A stretch of DNA of 6,064 nucleotides from Methanosphaera sp. (lineage in GTDB: Archaea; Methanobacteriota; Methanobacteria; Methanobacteriales; Methanobacteriaceae). Shown here one piece after another: positions 1 through 4,580 of the stretch (its first letter is position 1; each line of letters starts with the position of its first letter). Under the pieces are notes generated by a model that saw only the letters and a program-made list of their open reading frames with translations, had not been told where the DNA came from and searched no databases. The stretch spans positions 1-6,064 of the forward strand of contig DUHK01000119.1 of assembly GCA_013330915.1 (NCBI GenBank), given 5' to 3'. The position numbers were made by a program, and so were the translations under genes.

Positions 1-144
1 ATGTAGAACAGTATCAAATGCCAGGCCGGTTTCTACTCCAAGTAAATGTGGAATAAGTGCAAGGTGTCCTGAACTACTAATTGGCAGGAATTCACTTAAT
101 CCCTGAACAGCGCCCAAAATAATGGCACTTAAAATGTCTAACAA
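1..144 (-). CDS. uppP: Undecaprenyl-diphosphatase UppP, N-terminal 48 residues (runs off the left edge)
   Basis: This is an integral membrane phosphatase that removes a phosphate from undecaprenyl (polyprenyl) pyrophosphate, recycling the lipid carrier used for cell-wall and surface glycan assembly. I translated the minus strand from 144. Residues 14-18 (QGLSE) fit the family's (E/Q)xxxE motif, and residues 19-28 read FLPISSSGHL, the highly conserved first signature with its Ser and His. GLAFDTVLH follows at 40-48 and leads into the usual second helix. The start is TTG at 144-142: no ATG or GTG lies in frame between the upstream in-frame stop (171-169) and this codon, and a strong Shine-Dalgarno sequence sits just upstream. 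The second signature (PGxSRS) lies outside the window. The gene follows ilvE by 61 bases on the same strand, but a probable terminator lies between them, so it may have its own promoter. Family assignment is firm; the role in pseudomurein synthesis is inferred from the likely host group. Confidence 0.9.
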   Translation of the reverse strand, partial: MLDILSAIILGAVQGLSEFLPISSSGHLALIPHLLGVETGLAFDTVLH

Positions 145-148
145 ATAA

Positions 149-155
149 TCACCTC
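149..155 (-). promoter_or_regulatory. Ribosome binding site of uppP (GAGGTGA)
   Basis: The minus strand reads GAGGTGA, a near-complete match to the anti-Shine-Dalgarno end of archaeal 16S rRNA. Four bases separate it from the TTG at 144. It decides the non-ATG start of uppP. Confidence 0.75.
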
Positions 156-175
156 TGATTATATGATGTTATTTT

Positions 176-222
176 AAAATAATAATAAAAAAGAGTATAG
201 AATGGTTAGATAAAGTCTAACC
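176..222 (-). terminator. Probable terminator of ilvE: hairpin plus T-rich tail
   Basis: A perfect 7-bp stem, GGTTAGA (204-210) and TCTAACC (216-222), encloses a 5-base loop and overlaps the ilvE stop codon (208-206). Reading on in the minus direction come a T6 run (192-187) and then TTATTATTTT. Oligo-T tracts are the main archaeal termination signal; the hairpin may add stability to the 3' end. Function is inferred. Confidence 0.55.
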
Positions 223-1126
223 AACCGTATTTATCTTCTACTTTGTTGTTAATTATGTCGAATAATTTGTTTTGTAGCTCTTTGGTAATAGGGCCACGTT
301 TTCCTTCACCAATTGTAATCTGATCGACTGATCTTATTGGTGACAATTCTGCAGCTGTACCTGTGAAGAATAATTCGTCTGCAGTGTAAACTCTTTCTCT
401 AGGAATACGTTCTTCTCTTACTTCGTATCCTAAATCTTTGGCTATTTGGATTACGGTGTTTCTTGTTATTCCGTTTAATACGGATGAACCGATATCTGGA
501 GTGTAGATTACACCATCTTCAATCATAAAGAGGTTTTCTCCGGAACCTTCCCCGATGTCACCGTTGTAGTTTAGTACGATACTTTCACTGTAACCGTTAG
601 CTACTGATTCCATTTTTGCAAGTTGTGAGTTCATGTAATTTGAACCAGCTTTAGCCATGTTAGGCATGGTATCTGGTGCCATTTTTCTCCAGGTTGAAGT
701 ACATATGTCAATTCCTTGTTCTAAAGCATCTTCACCAAGGTATTGTCCCCATTCCCAAACTGCAATAACTGTTTCTACAGGACAGTTTAATGGGTATACA
801 CCAAGTTCTTTGTAACCTCTGAATGCTATTGGTCTTACATAACATGATTTAAGGTCGTTTTCTTTGATTGTTTCTTTTACTGCATCACATAATTCATCAA
901 TAGTGTATGGAATGTCTATTCTATATACTTTTGCTGAGTTATGTAATCTTTTCATATGATCTTTAAGTCTGAATACTGCTGGTCCTTTTTCGGTATCGTA
1001 GCATCTTAAACCTTCAAATACACTGGAACCGTAGTGTACTACGTGTGACAATACGTGTATCTGTGCATCTTTCCAGTCTACTAGTTCACCGTTAAACCAA
1101 ATTTTTCCTGATTCATCGAATGCCAT
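206..1126 (-). CDS. ilvE: Branched-chain amino acid aminotransferase IlvE
   Basis: This cytoplasmic PLP enzyme of fold class IV (EC 2.6.1.42) transfers an amino group between glutamate and the 2-keto acids of valine, leucine and isoleucine, the last step of their synthesis. The 306 residues match the usual family length. Visible landmarks are HYGSSVFEGLR (31-41) near the N-terminus, YVRPIAFRGYKELGV (96-110), and the Schiff-base lysine K159 in MAKAGSNYMNSQLAK (157-171). GEGSGENLF (192-200) follows, whose first Glu, E193, should contact the pyridine nitrogen. TGTAAELSPI (255-264) is the phosphate-binding loop and C-terminal signature. All catalytic landmarks are present, so it should be active. 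The ATG at 1126 follows AGGA (1139-1136) at a spacing of 9, a weaker ribosome site than those of uppP or the Mrr-like gene. Related class IV enzymes (D-amino acid transaminase, aminodeoxychorismate lyase) are less likely given the length and the EGxGEN and TGTAAE motifs. No ilv/leu biosynthesis neighbours are visible, so the gene is not in a pathway operon here. Confidence 0.95.
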   Translation of the reverse strand: MAFDESGKIWFNGELVDWKDAQIHVLSHVVHYGSSVFEGLRCYDTEKGPAVFRLKDHMKRLHNSAKVYRIDIPYTIDELCDAVKETIKENDLKSCYVRPIAFRGYKELGVYPLNCPVETVIAVWEWGQYLGEDALEQGIDICTSTWRKMAPDTMPNMAKAGSNYMNSQLAKMESVANGYSESIVLNYNGDIGEGSGENLFMIEDGVIYTPDIGSSVLNGITRNTVIQIAKDLGYEVREERIPRERVYTADELFFTGTAAELSPIRSVDQITIGEGKRGPITKELQNKLFDIINNKVEDKYGWLDFI

Positions 1127-1385
1127 TTTGTTAATTCCTATTATTTTATATAATATTATTTCTCTTTTTTATTCTATATTAAGATTTTTTAAAAATAATT
1201 ATAATTTAATATTTTTTTTAAATGTATTTTGTAAAATTGGAATTTTATTCATTTATTAATATTTTTTATTATTAATCATTATGGGGGATTATTTGATTGT
1301 CATATTTGTTTTTAAAATAGATTTGAATGTTTTTTTATATTTAGGTTGTCATATGATTTTTTTAATATTTTTTTATAGGGAAACC
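1127..1385. other. AT-rich intergenic spacer upstream of ilvE and of the tRNA gene
   Basis: No convincing gene is seen. The left end must hold the ilvE promoter on the minus strand; TTAATATAGA (1182-1173) is at a workable distance, but the whole region is so AT-rich that the choice is weak. The nonamer TTGTCATAT occurs twice (1297-1305 and 1346-1354), 49 bases apart. Long T runs stand at 1331-1336, 1357-1363 and 1368-1374. A 40-codon hydrophobic reading frame (1281-1403) is judged spurious. Confidence 0.6.
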
Positions 1386-1420
1386 TTTATATACTATGAT
1401 TGATATACTATAGTATAGTC
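1378..1420 (+). promoter_or_regulatory. Promoter of the tRNA-Val gene (BRE/TATA box)
   Basis: GGGAAACC (1378-1385) followed by TTTATATA (1386-1393) fits an archaeal BRE plus TATA box. The usual distance of about 26 bases puts the transcription start near 1415-1420, giving a 5' leader of roughly 32-37 bases that RNase P would remove. TATACTAT recurs at 1390-1397, 1404-1411 and 1436-1443, and TATACTATAGTATA (1404-1417) is a perfect palindrome. The second copy could be an alternative TATA box closer to the tRNA. Confidence 0.5.
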
Positions 1421-1451
1421 TGTTATGAAGACTACTATACTATTTTGATTA

Positions 1452-1523
1452 GGGCTGGTGGTCTAGGGGTATGATACCTCCCTTACAAGGAGGGGATCAG
1501 GAGTTCAAATCTCCTCCGGCCCA
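1452..1523 (+). tRNA. tRNA-Val (anticodon TAC)
   Basis: The cloverleaf can be drawn by eye. The acceptor stem GGGCTGG (1452-1458) pairs with CCGGCCC (1516-1522), with one U-G pair. The D arm begins GTCT at 1461 and is weakly paired, with a U-U mismatch at its inner end. The anticodon stem CCTCC (1477-1481) pairs with GGAGG (1489-1493) around the loop CTTACAA, which puts TAC at 34-36 (1484-1486). This tRNA reads GUA and, by wobble, other valine codons. The T stem AGGAG (1499-1503) pairs with CTCCT (1511-1515) around the loop TTCAAAT. A1523 is the discriminator, as expected for tRNA-Val, and T-rich sequence follows directly, so CCA must be added enzymatically. No intron is present. Confidence 0.96.
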
Positions 1524-1534
1524 TTTTAAATTTT
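1524..1534 (+). terminator. Oligo-T terminator of the tRNA gene
   Basis: TTTTAAATTTT begins immediately after the discriminator base, a typical archaeal oligo-T stop. A longer T7 run at 1581-1587 could act as backup. Confidence 0.45.
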
Positions 1535-1601
1535 AACTTATATTATTCTATTTCTAGCGTCAATTACTTATTATGCATTCTTTTTTTATGGATGAAAAAG
1601 T

Positions 1602-1636
1602 TATAACATATAACTTATAACTTATAAGTTATAATA
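1602..1636. repeat. Five tandem heptamers (TATAACW) containing a 20-bp palindrome
   Basis: Five 7-base units stand head to tail: TATAACA, TATAACT, TATAACT, TATAAGT, TATAATA. The C-to-G change in the fourth unit makes TTATAACTTATAAGTTATAA (1615-1634) a perfect palindrome. It lies in the non-coding gap between the 3' ends of the tRNA gene and the convergent Mrr-like gene. It could be a slippage-born microsatellite, a hairpin at a transcript end or a protein site; its role is unknown. Confidence 0.7.
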
Positions 1637-1649
1637 AAAGTCAGGATTT

Positions 1650-1705
1650 AAAAAAGACTTAAAACAACAAAAATGTAAAAAAAATAGTTATATAGGGAGA
1701 AAAAA
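1650..1705 (-). terminator. Multiple oligo-T tracts downstream of the Mrr-like gene
   Basis: Read on the minus strand after the stop codon at 1709, there are T6 (1705-1700), T8 (1684-1677), T5 (1673-1669) and T6 (1655-1650). Such stacked T tracts are typical of archaeal factor-independent termination and lie between convergent transcripts. Confidence 0.5.
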
Positions 1706-1708
1706 GAT

Positions 1709-2593
1709 TTAAATAGTTAAAGTAACAATTGAAATTATTATTGAAATAAAGAAGATAATACTTCCCTTAAATAACAATTCTGATAAATTTCTTTCAACTA
1801 ACAATAATCCACCATAACAAACTATTGCACTAGCAGCTATTTTTCCAAGACCTGTATATCTACCGGTGGTAATTCTGTTAAATATCAATGAAATGATAGC
1901 GGCAATTATTATCAGAAGTACCATGTATACTATCATATGCTCCTTGAAAAATGTGAGTGACTTGTCAACGTCCACTGCAGGCAATTTATCCCTAATGCTG
2001 ATGGATCTGTTGGATGCAGTGTTAATGTAACTTCTTGGCTGATATGAAGTGCTTTGATACTGGTTTAAACTGCTATTGCTGCTTCTGTTACTCCTGCTAA
2101 ATCTGCCAGAGAAAATGGCATGTGAATTGTTTCCCCTGTTAGGATTTAAACTTTGAGGTCTTGAAGAACTTTCATAGTAATAGTCATCGTAATCAAATTC
2201 ATCCTCATCTACTGAAGGTTCGGAAACAACTCTCTGTTTTTTGGAATAATTCTGTGCTATTTTCATTAATCCTTTTTTATCGACCAGTTTAATATTCCTT
2301 TTCTGAGCATAAACGGCTGCTCCATGTGTAAATCTGCTGGTTGTAAAAATCAGAATTTTAGAGGCGTTCACTGCTTTGGCCGCATGTTCCATATCCTTCA
2401 GGACATCCAATCCAACAGTCCAAGGTTCTTCGTAATTTTTGCATGCAACAACTACTCCCACTTCACCTACTGAGGTTTCAAGAGTAGCATATATGTCAAT
2501 AACCTGATTATCAACAGGATAATTTGTTGTAGTTTTAAAACCACTTTCTTCCATGATAGTGGCTATAAACTTAATTAAACGTTCTTTTTCCAA
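1709..2593 (-). CDS. Membrane-anchored Mrr-like (PD-(D/E)xK fold) protein with a degenerate active site
   Basis: Three parts are visible. Residues 1-120 resemble the Mrr catalytic domain (restriction endonuclease-like fold): VIDIYA with D33, then VVVACKNYEEPW (47-58) with K52, then a long helix and ILIFTTSRFTHGAAVYAQ (80-97) and IKLVDKKGLMKI (101-112). In Mrr proteins the strand before the lysine usually reads QxK or ExK; here it is A50-C51-K52, so one metal-binding position appears lost and cleavage activity is doubtful. Residues 125-205 are an acidic, then Ser/Asn/Arg-rich, low-complexity linker. Residues 217-294 hold three likely membrane helices (about 218-238, 247-266, 274-293). The start is TTG at 2593, chosen because GAGGGAG lies four bases upstream; the ATG at 2612 is out of frame. 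No methylase or other restriction partner is nearby. It may be a DNA-binding or degenerate type IV-like nuclease held at the membrane; the biological role is unknown. Confidence 0.75.
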   Translation of the reverse strand: MEKERLIKFIATIMEESGFKTTTNYPVDNQVIDIYATLETSVGEVGVVVACKNYEEPWTVGLDVLKDMEHAAKAVNASKILIFTTSRFTHGAAVYAQKRNIKLVDKKGLMKIAQNYSKKQRVVSEPSVDEDEFDYDDYYYESSSRPQSLNPNRGNNSHAIFSGRFSRSNRSSNSSLNQYQSTSYQPRSYINTASNRSISIRDKLPAVDVDKSLTFFKEHMIVYMVLLIIIAAIISLIFNRITTGRYTGLGKIAASAIVCYGGLLLVERNLSELLFKGSIIFFISIIISIVTLTI

Positions 2594-2597
2594 TATT

Positions 2598-2604
2598 CTC
2601 CCTC
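2598..2604 (-). promoter_or_regulatory. Ribosome binding site of the Mrr-like gene (GAGGGAG)
   Basis: The minus strand reads GAGGGAG, then AATA, then TTG. Its position and the four-base gap are the same as at uppP, which supports TTG at 2593 as the start. A possible TATA box, TTATAAAAA (2659-2651), would place the transcript start near 2629. Confidence 0.65.
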
Positions 2605-2698
2605 TGTATCATGTTTAAAACTGTAATGTTTGCATTTATCGTAAATTGTATTTTTATAACTATTGTAAATATTATTGATTTATATTATATTTTTTAAA

Positions 2699-2752
2699 GT
2701 ATTATAATTTATCTATAAAAAATAAGTAAAAGATATTTCAATAAATAATAAT
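2699..2752 (+). promoter_or_regulatory. Probable surE promoter with a very short leader
   Basis: TATAAAAA (2714-2721) lies about 36 bases before the surE ATG. The normal archaeal spacing would put transcription start near 2740-2745, leaving a leader of about 10 bases. No purine-rich ribosome site precedes the ATG (the preceding bases are AATAATAAT). The AT-rich context makes the exact box uncertain. Confidence 0.35.
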
Positions 2753-3523
2753 ATGAAAATTCTAATAACAAATGATGATGGTGTAACTTCCAAGGGAATT
2801 AAAGCATTGAATGATGCAGTCAAAGATTTGGGAGAAACATTGGTTGTTGCACCTGCACGACAACAAAGCGGAGTCGGTCATGCCATTACATTAATGAAAC
2901 CGTTAAGGGCAATGCCAACAATGATTGATGATGATACGCAGGCATATGCAGTAACTGGTACACCAACTGATTGTGTGATAGTTGGTTCTAAAAATCTGAT
3001 GGACTCAGAACCAGACCTTGTTATATCAGGTATAAACGTTGGCGAAAATCTAGCAAGATCAATCACCACTTCCGGGACATTAGGAGCAACATTTGAGGCT
3101 GCATACTTTGGAATACCTGCAATAGCAGTATCAATACAGGTAAAACACGAGGACATAAAATTTAAAGACGGTGTGGAAAGTGTTGATTATACCTTTGCAA
3201 AAAAAATAGTTAGAAAACTAGTCAAGAAAATCATCGACCATGGAATGCCAGAGGGAGTTAACATTTTAAATCTAAACATTCCTGCAGATCCTGTTTCAGA
3301 TGAGATTGTACAGGTAAAATTAGCAAACAAAATGTATGATACCGATGTTGAAAAAAGAATCGATCCATACGGTCATCCATACTACTGGATAGTGGGAGGA
3401 CTTATAATGGAAGAGGATGACGAAACAGACGTACATACTCTAAGAATAAAAAACAAATCAACATTAACTGCACTGTCAACTGACATGACTACAGATGTTG
3501 ATTTAAGTAAATGGTTGGAATAA
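2753..3523 (+). CDS. surE: 5'-nucleotidase SurE (nucleoside monophosphate phosphatase)
   Basis: This cytoplasmic metal-dependent phosphatase (EC 3.1.3.5) hydrolyses nucleoside 5'-monophosphates and some other phosphate esters; it is thought to act in nucleotide salvage and stress or stationary-phase survival. The 256 residues match the family length. The N-terminus MKILITNDDG carries the metal ligands D8 and D9. QQSGVGHAIT (37-46) supplies S39, and ISGINVGEN (91-99) supplies N95; these four positions match the known SurE metal site. SGTLGATFEAAYFGIPAIAVS (107-127) is the conserved core helix and strand. The C-terminal third (from about 190), with the acidic MEEDDETDVH stretch, belongs to the family's variable dimerisation region. 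The ATG at 2753 begins exactly at the conserved MKILITNDDG, so the start is secure although no Shine-Dalgarno sequence is seen. The gene is divergent from the Mrr-like gene and its stop codon abuts that of the convergent marker 12 gene. Confidence 0.96.
   Translation: MKILITNDDGVTSKGIKALNDAVKDLGETLVVAPARQQSGVGHAITLMKPLRAMPTMIDDDTQAYAVTGTPTDCVIVGSKNLMDSEPDLVISGINVGENLARSITTSGTLGATFEAAYFGIPAIAVSIQVKHEDIKFKDGVESVDYTFAKKIVRKLVKKIIDHGMPEGVNILNLNIPADPVSDEIVQVKLANKMYDTDVEKRIDPYGHPYYWIVGGLIMEEDDETDVHTLRIKNKSTLTALSTDMTTDVDLSKWLE
3448..3453 (-). terminator. Possible oligo-T terminator of the marker 12 gene inside surE
   Basis: The minus strand shows T6 (3453-3448) about 70 bases past the marker 12 stop codon, formed by Lys/Asn codons near the surE C-terminus. 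With no spacer between the two convergent genes, a stop signal must lie inside surE; this is the clearest candidate seen. Function is inferred. Confidence 0.3.
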
Positions 3524-4534
3524 TCATTTTAACACTTCAATACCCATTATTTTATCTTTTTTATTTTTATAAATATCATATGCAATGTAACTGCTGCCTA
3601 TTGCACCGCTTTTATCAGTTAACACTTTTACAGGAGCAATTCTTTCAACCCTTTTTTTAATTCTGCCGCTTATGTCAACAGGATGTGTCATTACACCTGC
3701 GCTACCAGTGAGTACAATACCATCAATTTTATTTTCGCTTATTCCATATAAGCCATAAATTTCCATAACAACACTCATAACAAGGGAATCTATTGCCAAA
3801 AGACCATCTTCATCGTTGGCCACTGCTTTTTTAATGATTTCATCCTTGACGTTATTTATTTTTGCATCTACTTTAGCTATCTTAGAGACTCCCGCATGTG
3901 AAAAACATTCGTTTGCACTTTTTCTTCCTTCATCAATATCACGAATCATCCCTAAATCCAGTGGACCATGAATAAATCCCATGGCACCGATACATGCATC
4001 AAGAGCTCCCTTTATAATTCCATCCTCCACCAGTATACACACAGTATTGGAACTTATATCTGCTATAATCATGTTTTTCCAGCCGGTCATGGTATGGGCA
4101 TAATAAGAGAGACTTACCTTTTCACTGCTTGCACAGTGGGAATAGCTGGCCCTGAACCTTTTGTCAAGAAATTCGCACCCCTTGTGTAAACCAGGAATAA
4201 GAACTGACGGAATTTTCATCGAAAGTATTTCATCATATATTTTACTTCCGCCACCGGTTACCTTACCCGCTCCGTTAATTGATAGAATACCTCTGTCCTT
4301 AACATTTTCTAGGGGTGTTATTTTGCTTATTGAATCACCCATTGCATAAGTCACGGCCATCAAATTAATCTTTTTTATATCAACGTGTTGGCTTAAAGTA
4401 TCTTCAAAGTTCACCCTGTTGTCTGATACATCATCACGTCTGAGCTTAAAGTAAGCAACGTCATCCTTGTTTTCATCAATTATCTGGAAACTTATGGCGG
4501 TGGTTCCATGATCCATACCCATATAATATTTCAT
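3524..4534 (-). CDS. Methanogenesis marker protein 12 (ASKHA/hexokinase-type ATPase fold)
   Basis: This cytoplasmic protein belongs to a family that, by definition, is found essentially only in methanogens and related archaea with methyl-coenzyme M reductase; I know of no established biochemical function. It has the ASKHA (actin/sugar kinase/hsp70) nucleotide-binding layout. Phosphate loop 1 is YMGMDHGTTAISFQII (4-19), with D8 and T11-T12. The connecting region includes INGAGKVTGGGSKIYDE (86-102). A second phosphate segment is IIADISSNTVCILVEDG (156-172), and the adenosine-type loop is DGIVLTGSAGVM (271-282). The C-terminal helix region is GAIGSSYIAYDIY (310-322), followed by a lysine-rich tail. 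The length of 336 fits the family. Remote relatives include butyrate/acetate kinases and BadF/BcrA-type ATPases, but the DHGTT start points to marker 12. The ATG at 4534 is used; M5 (4522) and M7 (4516) are alternatives, since only a weak GATGAT precedes 4534. It lies 46 bases downstream of an uncharacterised gene in the same direction with no T tract between them, so the two may share a transcript. Confidence 0.88.
   Translation of the reverse strand: MKYYMGMDHGTTAISFQIIDENKDDVAYFKLRRDDVSDNRVNFEDTLSQHVDIKKINLMAVTYAMGDSISKITPLENVKDRGILSINGAGKVTGGGSKIYDEILSMKIPSVLIPGLHKGCEFLDKRFRASYSHCASSEKVSLSYYAHTMTGWKNMIIADISSNTVCILVEDGIIKGALDACIGAMGFIHGPLDLGMIRDIDEGRKSANECFSHAGVSKIAKVDAKINNVKDEIIKKAVANDEDGLLAIDSLVMSVVMEIYGLYGISENKIDGIVLTGSAGVMTHPVDISGRIKKRVERIAPVKVLTDKSGAIGSSYIAYDIYKNKKDKIMGIEVLK
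3551..3568 (+). terminator. Oligo-T terminator of surE inside the marker 12 coding end
   Basis: The plus strand has TTTATC, then T6 (3557-3562), A and T5 (3564-3568), about 35 bases after the surE stop. On the other strand these bases encode the Lys/Asn-rich tail (YKNKKDK) of the marker 12 protein. The position and T content suit archaeal termination; this is inferred. Confidence 0.45.
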
Positions 4535-4580
4535 AAAATCATCTTTTTTATAATAAATTTATTTTTCCTTTTTCTATTCA

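Noticed and set aside
1281..1403. 40-codon plus-strand reading frame (starts MGDYLIVIFVFK, very hydrophobic)
   Set aside because: No ribosome binding site, composition explained by T runs, and it runs through the TATA box of the tRNA promoter.
1602..1636. A CRISPR-like array suggested by the tandem repeats
   Set aside because: The units are 7 bases and adjoin directly with no spacers; CRISPR repeats are much longer with unique spacers.
1452..1636. A tRNA-associated integration site (mobile element insertion at tRNA-Val)
   Set aside because: No duplicate of the tRNA 3' end and no integrase gene are seen in the window; the flanking genes look like ordinary chromosomal genes.
1709..2593. A restriction-modification or defence island around the Mrr-like gene
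   Set aside because: No methyltransferase, specificity subunit, helicase or other defence gene is adjacent; the neighbours are a tRNA gene and surE.
2878..3156. 92-codon minus-strand frame inside surE
   Set aside because: It is antisense to a clearly conserved gene covering the catalytic residues of SurE; a shadow frame.
3968..4349. Two overlapping plus-strand frames (3968-4189 and 4161-4349) opposite the marker 12 gene
   Set aside because: Antisense shadows of a well-supported coding region, with no ribosome sites or recognisable domains.
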